DNA of 64,000 bases from Xiphophorus maculatus (Eukaryota > Chordata > Actinopteri > Cyprinodontiformes > Poeciliidae). Under the pieces are notes generated by a model. It saw only the letters and a list, made by a program, of their open reading frames with translations. It ran no database searches and was not told where the DNA came from. This document shows positions 44,192-57,500 of this stretch, piece by piece (position 1 is the stretch's first letter; each line of letters opens with the position of its first letter). A program made the position numbers and the translations under genes. Location of the stretch: contig NC_036451.1 of the NCBI RefSeq assembly GCF_002775205.1, forward strand, positions 24,299,139 to 24,363,138. The letters are read 5' to 3'.

Positions 44192-45545
44192 GTAGGTAGG
44201 CTGGAGGCCTGGGGGTAGTGGGATCACACACACACTCACGGAGGTATGTTAATTCAACAAGTTAACTTTCTAAACTATGTGCGCACATGTAGGCGCTGCC
44301 TGAAAACGAAATATTTGCCCCCAGATGTAGACTGGATGAGTGTGCTCATTCTTCCCTCCTTTTAATCAGATTCCAGCTTGATGTGACTTAATTAGCTGGG
44401 AACCTCTGATCAGCTGAGATTTAGCAGGAGATGTGGCCTCCTGAAGCAGGGGTGTGTATCGTGTGTGTGTGTGTGTGTGTGTGTGCGTGCAACGCCCATC
44501 ATATCAATGCACCATGCTGGTCACTTTAATGTGTTCCCATCGTGTCCCTCCACACACCAAGTCTGACAGTGTTTTGACAGGGAGTTGCGGCAGCCTCAGC
44601 CTTTCCGGTTTGTTGTGTTTCAGAGGAGTTTGGTGTCACCAGACCAGCAGCCTGTGTGTTGAACCAGTAGTAACCCAGTTTGTCTGGTCACCCAAGGCGC
44701 TTAGTCCTGAGCCTCAAGGAAGAGCAAGCTTGATGCTCCAATCACCTGAACCCATCAGTACACTCGTCGACTTGATGACTTTCAGTGACCTGAAACATTC
44801 CTGGCTGACGAATCTCAACAGAGAGCCATTGTTTTGCAGCTCTCCCTCTCCTCTTTCACACAGACACCTCCTTCAGATGAGCGGCGCGTCGAGAACGGCC
44901 TAAAAAGTCTGCTTGTTTATGTCAAAGTGGCCGTGGATTGTGTGTGTTGTTTTTTTTTTTTTGGACTGGGGTTAAGGAGTGGAGCAGCAGCAGCAGTAGT
45001 AGTAGTAGTAGTAGTAGTAGTAGAGTGGCGAGCTTGAGACTCCAACTCCCAGAAACCTTTGTGGAAATATGTGAAGAATGCTAGTTGGGCCAGTGGGAAA
45101 GCTGCAAGGATGTGCTTTTGTGGGGACTTGGATTTCACCAGCCCAGAAACGGGCTCAAAGAGGGGGAGTTGAAGCAGATTTACGAGATTACTGGGAATTA
45201 TTGCAAGTACTTTACCTCTACTGTAATGTAAGGGAAAGGTGGAAATCGATCAAAGCAGCCCTTTATCGTACTTCTAGAGACAAGTGTCTTGTCTTTGTAG
45301 CTCATTTGAATCCTGCAAGGCGTAGAGCATGATAATGGGGGGAAATGTCTTTCGCCAAATCCATATTTGGAACATATTGGGTCCACTGTGTTAACTAGTA
45401 GATATTATTGATATTTTCAGAGATCGTTCTGTTCTTATTCAAACTCTGGCTGCTTTTTCACTCACTTTATACCCAGTCCATTATCCCCGGAGGTTGTTCT
45501 TGGACAAATGCTGCACTGGGTGAGGCTTCATTCTGTTCCTGGTAT

Positions 45546-45583
<38 letters not shown>

Positions 45584-48500
45584 CCCCACGCAAAAAAAGA
45601 TTTTACAAATTGAAACAATGGCTTAAACAGTCTGTAAGCAGTGTAAAATATTTTCATCTAGGGGAGTCGTAATGTCAGAAAAACAAGTAAACATGCCATC
45701 TCGTGTGTATTCAGAAATGGTACAAAGGTTTCAGAAATGTCGCACTGTTTTGTTTTTTTTAGAAAATCCATGTTCAGTGCAAAATAAACCAGATGTGACC
45801 TCTCTCAATACTATGCATTTAGAGCCAGATGAAAAGCAGGGTAAATTGTTTTAAAAAGAAAAAAAATAGTCATTTGATTTAGCACCAAATGCTAACATGA
45901 TAAGAAACAAACATTTGTTTTTGTTTTCTATAGTGTGCAGTCATGTTTTCTCCATGCTTGAATTGTAAAAATATAAAAAAGTAATAGAAAACTCATTAGG
46001 GGAACCAATTACATACTGTTTTGTTTTCTTAATTTTAACCTAAGTGCTTATGCTGCCCCCTGATGGAATAGCGCCCTGGGCACAGTTGCATATCTTTTAA
46101 TAATTTTTATTGATTTAACTTATAACTTTGCATTTTGCCAAAGTATACATCCTTCTGTAGAACAAGGTTTTGACACTAAATAGTTGAATGTTTTTTGCAA
46201 ATTAACTTTTTGGTCCAAATGCTTGCAATCTCCAGCATTTATTTTTCTTTTTGAAATGGGTCAAATTTTTTTAGTACTGATCTCATCTGACCACAGCACC
46301 CAAATAGAACTTTTTTTTTTTCTGTTTGTGTTTTTTAAACAGTGATGACAGATTTTTAATGGTCGTCCTGCCAACGAGCTCTCCTACCTGAGCCGTGGAT
46401 CTTTGCAAATCTGATGGACGTCTTGGCTGCTTCTCAGATTAATGGATTATATGTTAATAGGTTTTATTTAGGGGTATCAGCGTTGGGGAAACCATGAATA
46501 CAGATGCACGCCACACATTTCAGATTTTTATTTGTAGAAATTTCTGCAAGTTATTTTTCCTTCCTCTGTGCTGCTTTGTGTTTGCATAAAATCCCTGTAA
46601 AATATATCCAACTTTGTTGTTGTCGTTGGGTGATATTTTGGAGAAGTTCACGGGGTGGAAAATACTTTAAGAAGGCAGCGAGACGAATCCACAGTTTTGC
46701 TGGCGAAAGGAAACTTTCAATTCTGAAATTCCCAGGCGATTACTGGCCGAGAACTTGTGATGCAGGTCACGTTTTAAAGAGCACAAGAAAAGTGGAAGCA
46801 AACTGTGAACCCTTATCTGTTGCAATGAGCAACTGAGGACTTGAAATGCTCGACATTTCTGGCCTCTGATTCCAGCAGGAGGGTGAACGCCATAGCTGGA
46901 TGTAATCTAGATAAGAAAACCCAGATTTTCTTGAAGACAACCCCTCCCTGCTTTTTGATGGACCATTGTTGCACAGGGCTCATCGCTGTTTCACAACTTC
47001 TTCCAGTAGTGAGCGTCTGTCGGGAGGAGTTTCTAGGTTTGCATGACGAAGGGAATGTTTCCTGCATTTGTTCTGGTGCTGCTCAGTGATTTATTGGCCA
47101 TCTAACAGAGGAATGTCTTCTGTCGCCACCTGAAACGGCCTTTCCTATAAATTTCTCTTTACCTGCTGCTAAATCTGACTGACATCGGATCAAAACGTTG
47201 TCAGGCTTTGACCTAATGTTTTTCTCCTTCACTTTGAAAGCTACTCAAGCGTTATGTAGACTTAAAAGCCTAGTTTGACAGCTCATCTGTTTAAAGCTAA
47301 TTAAGAGGGCATATATCTTCTGCTCGCTCACTGTTGGTGATTTATAACTCTTTAGATGAGATAACATGTTATGATGTCATTTAGAGTCTTTAAAGATGGC
47401 ATGAAGTCGCTAAGATGAAACTGTCCTAATAGTTGGGTGCATTTGAGTCTACCTAATAAAAGCTTGGTCTCTCGGTTTGTTTGTTTTTTGAAAGCAGTCC
47501 AAAAACATGTAAAATTTCACTGATCAGGTGTGAGATTCTCATAGTACCACTAAGAAAACAGTTTCACTGTATTTGCTCAGAAATATCAAGGTAAATGATT
47601 TTAACATGATTGAATAGTTATTCCTGCTGGTCGATGTGGCTGAAGATGTATCACGGTGTATTGGTCAGTATAGGTAATTATTGATCAGTCTAAATATCCA
47701 AATTACTGCCAAACTGGTGCCGTGACCTTTCTTGTTTTATCCAGTTTTCACTACACGGCGGCGTTTTTTATTTTTAAGCAGTTACGAGGCACGGTGGCGA
47801 AACCCGAAACTGCTGCTGCGCAAGTAACTACATGTTGTTGCTAGGTAACCAAAGAATGAGTTAGTTAATCCCACTAACTAGTTTACATCTTCTAATCTCT
47901 TCCTACATCTCCCAGAATGCTGTGCGGTTCTGGATTGGAGTTCAATTGAATTACTGAACATTCTCTTGTCTATTGATCACTTATCTATCTCGATATATTG
48001 ATTTATTGTCCATAACATTAAAAATTGTTTATTATAATAATTCTAATCGATGTAGAATTTATTCAGTCCACAAAGAATCGGCGGCGGATCATCGTCTCAT
48101 TGCCGAAACGCAAGAGCCATTCATCGCAATCATAATTGCCAGAGATGATCGTGATGTGCTGTAACGGAGCTGCATAGACCAGCCAGAGTTCATGCTTGTT
48201 CAGACGGACCTGCTTCGGGTTAGGTGGCGGCATGTAGTGAAAACTTGGATGGAAGTGTGAACGGATACCTGCGGTATACCTAGACAAACTCGCTTTGCCT
48301 TCAGTATCAGGGATGTTCACATCTCTACGAATGATGGACGTTTCTAGCAACGCCCGGCCATCTCCCGCAGATAACCCAGGCACTTCTGTGGGGCTTTTTT
48401 TGTTGTTGCTGTGGAATGATCGTTTTGCTAGGCATGCCTACACTTATGCTCCAAGGGGGTAAATGGGGGGGCTCTTTGCTCACTCGTGCCCCAGACAAAG

Positions 48501-51500
48501 CAGCAGGACAGGGGCAATTCCCATGTGTCTCCCTCCTCGCATCCCGGGGCCCGCAGGCCTCCTTTATTAGCTCTGTTATGCAACAGTCATGGTCGGCCTG
48601 CCGCTCGGCAAAGGGAGGCCTTTATGCTTGGTCACAAAGCACACCAAATTCAATTATTCTGGAAAGGGTGAGCTGTGTTTCCAGCACTGAAAGGTTATTC
48701 ACATTCACTGAACCCCGCTGTTATTTTGCTTCCCCCAGTGTTTTCATTATGATGGCTCTTTTTTGTCTTTCGCTGCGGAGGCTGTTGTTGCTGAACATCG
48801 ACTGTCATTTTGCCCTGTGTGTCTGAAGTGAGCCGACAATAAGGGTCAACCCACTTCTTGTTCTGGACCTCTTTCCTCCAGCTGACACCCCTTTGATGTC
48901 CCACTTCCTGTCTGCCTACCTCAGATTCCTTTACTACTATAAAGTTGACCATTAATTGCTTGAATTCTGCTCAGCATTCCTCTGTTTGCCCCTTTACCCT
49001 TTCATCACCATCATCATCATCAAGAGCAGCTGTGTGTTCTTTCCCTGTGTGTATATTGTGAAGAACACTACCTAAACAGGACATGCCAGAGTCAGTGGAC
49101 TAACCTCGTGCTCAGGGGGCACCATTGTGTTTTTTCCCTCCCCTGTCCACACATCTGCACAATTCTCATTCAAAAAGGGGGGCGGAGGGGAAGCATGTAG
49201 TCGACAGGCTGGGGGGCTGGTATGAAGTTCTCACAGCATGATAAACTGGAGTAAAAATATTACGGGACTTACCCGAAAATTTAAAATCAAACGCGATACA
49301 ATTTCTTTTCTTAAAGTAGGAAAAGCAACAATTAACACTGCAGCAAGAAAACCACAGTTTTCATTAATAAGATTTCTAAAAATTCCATGTGAAATGGGTT
49401 TTTTTATATTGCATTTAAAATAAACACAAGCTGAATTGTATCTTTCAGGTAAATGTGCTCACTGCCCAGAAAAGTATAAGTTTTGTGTTTTTAAATGGCG
49501 CTGGAAGCATGACAAGCTGAGATCAGGCTGTCTTCTCCGGCTGCTAGCCTGCAGTCTGCTGCTTTGCAAGCATGTTGCGTGGTACTAAGCCTGTTGCAAT
49601 AAGCAAACGATCAATTAATCACATGATGAAATAAAATGAGCTCAATTTCCATTCTGATTATCTCGTTTACAGAGACTTGATAATCCAGTTGGTTCCAGAT
49701 GTTTGCGGCTTTTATTTTGGATATTTAAAATATCTTCCAGCTCCATTGTTAAGAGTTCTTGGAGAGCGCGATATAGTACTTGAAAATGGTCTTATAATAT
49801 CGCATCTTATCGGAATAATTACTGGGACAATTTATCATCCAGCAAAATTTGGAAATCAGAAATATGTCATCACAATATTAATGTTGCTAAAGACCGTAAA
49901 GTAATAATTGTTGGATTCCTGATGTTTTGTGTTGCAGTTTGCATGGCAGACTAATATCCAGCCTGTTGCATGGAGTCTTAACTGTATTTTATGCAAATCC
50001 CTGACAATGAACAAAAGTTGTAAAGATAACAGAGTGTTGGAGGCACAGCAAGAGAGCAGTGAGGAAAATGTGTGTCTATTGTAAGTAATTTTGCCATCTC
50101 AATATTTTGACATTATGAATACGGAAGAATTCACACAACGTGTGTGTGTGTGTGTGTGTGTGTGATGGTCCATCGGGGGGAAAAAATCAATTTTTTCCAA
50201 AATGGCAGCCTTGACCTCAAAGGAAGGTTTATCAATCTCTTTCCATTTGTTGGTGCTAAGCTAATGTTAGCAGGGTGGACTTGCAGTCATACCATATGTG
50301 ACAGGATTTCTCCGCAGGCCACTGAACTTTTGTCAGTAAAAGCAAGAATTGGGGGAAAAAAAAGTTACAATATATGGATTGCATGACTGAGAGTATCATA
50401 ATTCATTATTCTGCTGGTATTTGAGAATCGTCTTTGTTCACTAGGGTCAAACCCTTCATCCCTGACAGCCGAGCTTCTTTACTTCGGTCGCGGTTGAGTC
50501 AGTGCTGCCTGGTCCGCTCCCGTCCATGTGTCCCGACGCCGTCTAAATGTGCACAGTGACGGGACATCTCGGTCTACTTATAGAGACCTATTTCTATAAG
50601 ATTCAACATTTAATGGGAGAAGCGCATGTGTCAGCTGCTTGCTCTGAAATGCAGCGCCAGAGAGGCTGGACATAAATGACATTCCTCCCAAAGTTGTTTT
50701 CCACGTTTCTTTTTTAACTCTGGCAGGAATTTCCAGGCCGGCGACGCTTGTGGCCCTTTTGTTTCCGATTGTCTGTGTCACGCAGTGGGAATTAAAGCAG
50801 GTGACATTCAGGGTAGAAAGAAAAAATGCGCAGAATTAGATGGGATCGTGTCGTCTGGGACGTCCGTTGTAGCATTTGCTGTTGTTCCCAGTCACAATTA
50901 TGCAGAGGTTAAGCCCACTTATTTCCTTAGCTCTTATTTGTTGAGTTTGGCAGCTTGTTTAGGGCGACGATAGGACAACGAAAAGGTTGTGATGGTTGGA
51001 TGAGTTTATGATTTTGACTTCAGGAATGCAGCGTAGTGGGCGCTCTGCTGTGGCTGACATGAATTACAACAATATTTGTAGCATCTATGTCATGAAGATA
51101 CACAGATTTAAACCCCACTGTCATATTGAGCTTTAAGACAACTTTATATTAAAGCGTTTTGAGGAGTAATACCATTCAGGCTTGGAAATGGAGAAGTTCC
51201 TGTTGGCAGCGTCGACTCATTTCATTGATAAGTTTTTGTAAAATCATGGTGATTTATCTCTATTGATTTAAAAAAAGAACAAATTAATATGCCCATTCAA
51301 ATATAAATATACAAATATACCATCATACAAACAAGGGAGGGGGAATGTGAAACAAATCAAATTACAATTTTCAGCGATGCAGCACCATCTTGTTGTGTTT
51401 GAATAATTGCAGCTTTACAAGGTACTAAGGCAGGGGTGTCAAACTCATTTTTGTTTTGGACCAAATCAAGATCATGAATGCACTTAAAGGGCCGGTTCTG

Positions 51501-54500
51501 CCGAATGTATTGATAGAAAACTCTTAAAATATCAGTAAATTCTTCAAATTAAATGTTGTTTAACGTCTTTTCAGTCCGTCCAGGATTTTGATTCTTTTTG
51601 TGTGTGGGGGGTTTTTTTGTGATAAAAGTCAGAGCTGGAATTATTTACAATATTTGCGCTTACTTTTGACAGTAAATGTGACTTTTTATTACTCGCTGCA
51701 TAGATCAAGGACTGTAATCTGACATCCATTAAGGCTGAGGCAGCTGTTTAGGACAAGTAAGAGTTTTTGACACATTTTGAGAAAAATCTGCAATAAACTC
51801 CAAATTGTTAGCACAAAAAAGTGCAGGGATTTCTGGATTTTGTGTGAATTTCTACAGTAATTCTCAAGAAACTGGAGGGACTGATTGATATAATTTGGCA
51901 ATAAACAGATAAAAACTGCATTGATTTGAGTGAAAACATAATATTTAAGCACACTTAGTGTTTAGTCTACAATCTAGAGGGCCACATAAAAAGCTATGGC
52001 GGGCCAGATTTGGCCCACGGGCCTTGAGTTTGACACATATGGACTAAGGGTTCATTCACACCAGCCCTGTTTAGTCCGCTTTTGTCCAACTCTAGTTTTT
52101 CCCCAGATAGTCTGGTTCTTTTCAGGAAGTTTGAATGCTCAATCAAACTCTGATGTGGACCAACAAAGCTAATTCTGGTTCCCCAAAAAACTGAGGTCTG
52201 GGTTCAACTGCAGATGCAAGCAGGTCAGAGAGCACTCTGAAAGCAGGAAGTGGATTATAGCACAGGGTATTCTGGGTAAATACAACCAAAACAAACTTGA
52301 GAGTCTAGCGCTAGCGGGAGGAATCGCTTGTGATCTTTTACCAAAGACAAAAGAAAAATCCTCCAACCGCCAAAATCTGATGCTACTCCATTTTGTGAAG
52401 AAGATGATTACGGTCATGTCGTTGATGGAGGTTTTTCTGAGGAAAAACTGTGAAAAATGTAAATGCATGATTTATCTAGAAAAAATGTAGAGTAGATGAC
52501 CACAAAACTGATGGATCCCTTAAATTTAAACGCGTTCAGTTTATCATAAATTGCCTCACATCTGTGCGCTACCAGTAAGGGAACTATTTACAACAACGGG
52601 GAACCTAGTTGACTGACATTTTACATCTTTGATTTGCCTTGATACCAGTAGCCTACAGATCCAAAGTAACGGAAACATTTTATTTGGATTCTGTGATGAA
52701 ATTCTAATAGTTATTCTTTCTTTTGGGAGATCTGCTGTTCACTTTGTGGAGACTTGCTGTTGCTGCCCAGGTGCAACGACTAGCTGTTGGAGACGACCCA
52801 ACTTCACCGGCCGTTCAAGACTCCAGTTTCACATGCCTTTCCCATGCAGCAGCGCGTCGCCAGGCAGTGGGGAGGGAGCTGTGGAGATAGAAATATCCTC
52901 TGGGATGACCCAAAATGGCTCAGATTATTCTAGAATTAGCAAATGCCTCCGACAACCAAATATGTTTATCTGAGACACTGCGAGGCATGAGGGGACCCCG
53001 GAGCATCTCGTCCCTCCACAGCTGAACATGCTTGTCGTTTTCATGTTCTGCTTTTCCTCCGTCTTTAGATGGCTGCCTCACTTTCTGTCTTCTGTGACCA
53101 AAGAGATAATGATCAGCGTGAAAAGCATTGAAAATAAAAACATCCGTACCTACTTTCAATGAAAGTTAGAAACGGCGCAAAAAAGCCTTTTCTTTAAATA
53201 GTGTGTGAATTTGGAAGGCAACTATATTTATCTGTAATTTCAATGCAATCAACATTTTAGTGATTATTCGCTTGTGGCTTCAAATGTGTGGGTCAGTTAT
53301 CGATACCAAGGTCTACAGAATCCTCCACAATTGACGTGAATCTCCAAAAATGCTGTTCCCACAGTTTACGAGTGAGCATAAAGTTATTCGGCTTCGCCTT
53401 TTCCTGTGCACTGCTACCCAGCTGGCTGAAAAAGCATGTCCTAACTTGTTGTAGGACTGGGTGATATGGTTGGAAAAACATTTCACGATGTATCATGTCA
53501 GTCTATCGATAACTATTGATTAGTTTTGTTTAAAAATATTCAAAAGGCTGCTTGGTGACTTTACTTTTCCTCACATTTTCAAATCCTTTTTAAGTCATTC
53601 ACCAAAATATTAATTTTACACTTTACCAGCAGTAGGAATAATGGTTGCTTTTTAGTTTTAAATATTTGTATAAATGAGGTGAAAACACTGTATTTAATTT
53701 TATTTTTTTTTTTACTAATCTAATATAGTATATATATTGGTGTTTGATCGACTCCTGTTTGAAAGTTTCTGAGGTGTGATGAGAGGGGGAGTTGATTGAT
53801 TTAGGAGTTAGATGTAGTTTGTTGTTGATGCATCGAACAGGCCAGTTACTACATTGTCCTTCATAAATAGCAGGACTGTAGTTTGTAAATGATTGGCTGC
53901 TTTCCAGCAGAAAATTGTATGCTGCATGCATACAATGGATGTCACCAAATGGACTAACCAGGTCAAAGACAGTAATCTGAGCTCTGATAACTTCTATCTG
54001 ATTTTCAGTGTCAAGGAATTTTTATTTTTTACAAATTTAAAGTGTCCTCTACACCGCTGGTAGCAATGAATAAATCAGAAATGATTGAATAAAAATGGCA
54101 GATTTGAAAAGTTAGTAAACTCGAAGTCCATGGCCTTGTTCAGCAGTACCACAGCTGATATCGTGATTTAATGGGTCACAAACCGTATTAGGAAGTGGAG
54201 AAGAACTGAACAGATTTAAAAATATGACTCAAACAGAATACAAAGATATCTACGCAGCACTGCAAGACACTAAATTCAACTTTTCCGCACTCCTGGAGAC
54301 TCTGAGTACGTAACAAAATGTATTTAAGAGCTAAAAAAAAAAAAGCCAAAACATAAAGACGATAAGCAAAGAGAGTGGAGTGTAGCCAGTCTTTCTTCTA
54401 TCTCATGTCTGCCTAGTTTGCTGCCACAGCATTTCTAGCTGTAGATCCGGAGGCTAATGATAATTAGACATGTTGTCATTTATACCAAATATTTCTACCT

Positions 54501-57500
54501 AAAAAAAAAAAAACAACCAAAAAACAAGAAGATTATGAACAAAAAGCCTAAAGGAATTTTAGGAAATAAAAAGTTGGTAATCATCCTCTGGAAACCACTC
54601 AGGGCCATTAATGCTGCGCTGCATTACATCTTAAACTGCTTTAAAGGCCGTCTTTAAATATGGACCATGAAGATGTGGGATGTTTCTATAAGCATCGGTC
54701 ACCTAATGACTCACACAGCCAGCAGGGCAAGAATCTTCCTTAATACTACTCTTCTAACACTCACTGCTGTGCTAATCCTGCAGCTGCCTTTTATAATGAC
54801 GGCGTATAAATATAGTTATTATGAAAAGCCTTTTATAACCCTAAAAGCCAAAGGCAAGTTAATTTGGTGTTGGCCGTTTCACACTGTCAGCACTCCCAGG
54901 TTTAGTCCGGGTCACCGTGCCAGCCTGACAGGAGAATGACTCAAGGATTTCTCTCCCAGACGCAGACTGAGGTTAATCTCTAAAAATATTTTCGTAAACA
55001 TTTCATATGAATCGGCTGACACTCGCTCTTTAAATGGGTGTCATCATCACACCCCTCCCGTCCCGCTCCGCTCCGTCCTGCTGTGCGCCCGTCTCTTTAA
55101 GAGACCGCTCGGCAGTGGTTAGAGACTCTCTCCCAAGACATGAGTTGGAACACAAACGGTGCCGTCACAAGACTGCGTAACAAGCCAAACATTCAGAGAC
55201 TCAGCGCTGTGAGCGGAGGACATGTTTTTTTTTTTTTTTTTTTTTTTGTCCCCCCCTCACTTTCTTTGTCTCTGTCGCTGGGTCAGAGGGCAGTTTGGGA
55301 TTAAACTCCCGCTGACGTCACGTAGCTTCCCACATCCCCATGCATCTTCTGAACTTTCCTCTTTTTCCTTTAAGTCATTTTTTTTTCTGTTTATACTCCA
55401 AGAATAGAGCAACTCCTTCATTTGAAACTCCTGTGTTGTATTTTTGTGTTTTTACCTCTGAATATGTGTGTAAAACCTAAAGTATTTCTCACTGTGTCCG
55501 ATTGCTTCTTGTCCAAGTATTTAAAGAGCAGTTGGTGTCGGGACACTTGTTTGCCTTTCACAAACACTCAGAGCAGCAGCAGCAGCAGGTAAGGAGCGTG
55601 GCCTTGTTTGCTTTGTCTCCAAACTCCACTTGTGCAGCTCCTTTTAACCCACTGCCGTCATGCCACTGGTTTTCTGTCATAGGTACATGAAGCATGCATT
55701 TTCTTTTTTTGTAATCTTCTGATCATTGTTTAGTGAATCAAATGGGGGTTATTCAAACTTCAGTGAATTATTGTGGAGTAAAATATATTTTTAATGCAAA
55801 GTCTTGGAGAAATAATGTAAACATCTTCCTGTCTGAGATTGAAACTCTAGACATGGATTCAGATTTGATTATTTTCTCCAGATTTGTTGTATTCTGACTG
55901 AACATAAAGAAACAGAACATTAACAGTCAGGTTTACCAAGGAGGATTTGGGCCACTGGAGGAAAAAAAAAGACTTTATTCTCCGAATTTTGACTTTAATC
56001 TTCTGAGATCAAAGGTCAGAATTCTTTTTTTTGTTTGTTTTTCTGTGACCCTGATCTTCTGTCACCCAAAATAAACCATCCAATTATGAAAGATTTTTTT
56101 TTTAAATTGATTGGTCAAAATAAGAAATGCTAAATATGTTGGAATAGTGACATGGCACATAGGACTTCTCATGGCCTTGTTATGGGAGACTTTCTTTCTG
56201 TCAATCTCCCATAAAGCCAGATTTGTGGAATGCACCAATAATACTCGTCCTTTTGACAAATTCTTCCTCTTGAGCTGCGGTTCCCTGCAGCACCTTCAGA
56301 GCCGACCGTGGTTAAAGACGGCCATGTTTCTGTAGGTGTGTCTTTACAATTTCTCATGAAATTTTACTTCATGTTACATCAACTGTAAGTTGTCGATACA
56401 GGCCTCCGGTTCAGCGTTTTAAACCTGAACGTGTGCAGATAACGTTTATGTGCAGAACTAAGAGCACGACGCTGCAGTCCGTCGCACTACTTTAAAAAAA
56501 CTAAACAATACAGAGCACTCCCAGCTGTCACCAGCATCCTCTGTTTGAAAGCGCCAAGGTTTCTCATGCGATTTTTGCAGCAGCGATGAGGCATTCGCTG
56601 CAGCTCGTTTTACACTAAACTCAATTCCTCATGCCGGTGTAACCTGAAACGACATCAACCTGAATGTAAACGTTACCGCTGCTTGAGAAGAATCAGGTTC
56701 AGTCCAAATGCGGCCGCCTGCGGCATTCGGTCAGACCAAGTGTTGCGAAGCATGTGACACCAGAGGAGTTCATTCAAGGATAACTCCTACACTGGATTGT
56801 CTGTTTATCAAGATTGTGATTTAAACACGTTTTACCGTCAAATGTCGGCACAGTCTTATTCAATAATTTTTATTGTGTGTGATCTGTCTGTCATCCTTAG
56901 TTGGAAATGTCTTGTCTAAATGTCCCATCACTGAATTATTTTCAGAACCTTTCAGATTTTTGTCTAGTGCTTATTACTTACTGTTGGTTGATCTGTACAG
57001 CTGGATCTTTCACAGAACAGCTGTACGCCAAAACTAATGAGTCCATTAAACAGGTGGACTCGATGTAGTAGGTGGATGACTTTTAAAGGCGGTTGGTTGC
57101 ACTGGATGTTTCTTTTCAGTACATGTCACATTGCAGCTTTTTGTTTGTGAAACATGTAGAAAACTACATTTACCCCTTTTTTTTTCTTCCTCACTTTTCT
57201 GAAGACAAAAATGTTTTTATCTTGTCAGAAACATGCTGTACTTTGTGTTGGTCTTTGACTTAAAATGCCCGTGTAAAACATAAAAGCTTGTGGATGCAAT
57301 GTGACAAAAAAGTTAAAGTGGTTTGAAGCCTTTTACAGGTGTAGAATATGTTTCATGCTATTCCTCAATTGCATAATTTTCTTACCCTGATGTACTGATT
57401 TATGAAAGTTTGTATGCCATCGATTATCTAACTTTAATGAGTTTGTTTCATCTGCGTTTGAGGAAATAAATGAAAACGTGACGAGGAAACCCACAGTCGT

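Noticed and set aside
44983..45023. Trinucleotide repeat as a coding expansion
   Set aside because: It lies in wwc3 intron 1, outside any supported exon.
48063..48383. 106-codon minus-strand frame in wwc3 intron 1
   Set aside because: It borders repeat-like sequence, has no recognisable domain and no coding-like base bias. Chance or a repeat relic is more likely.
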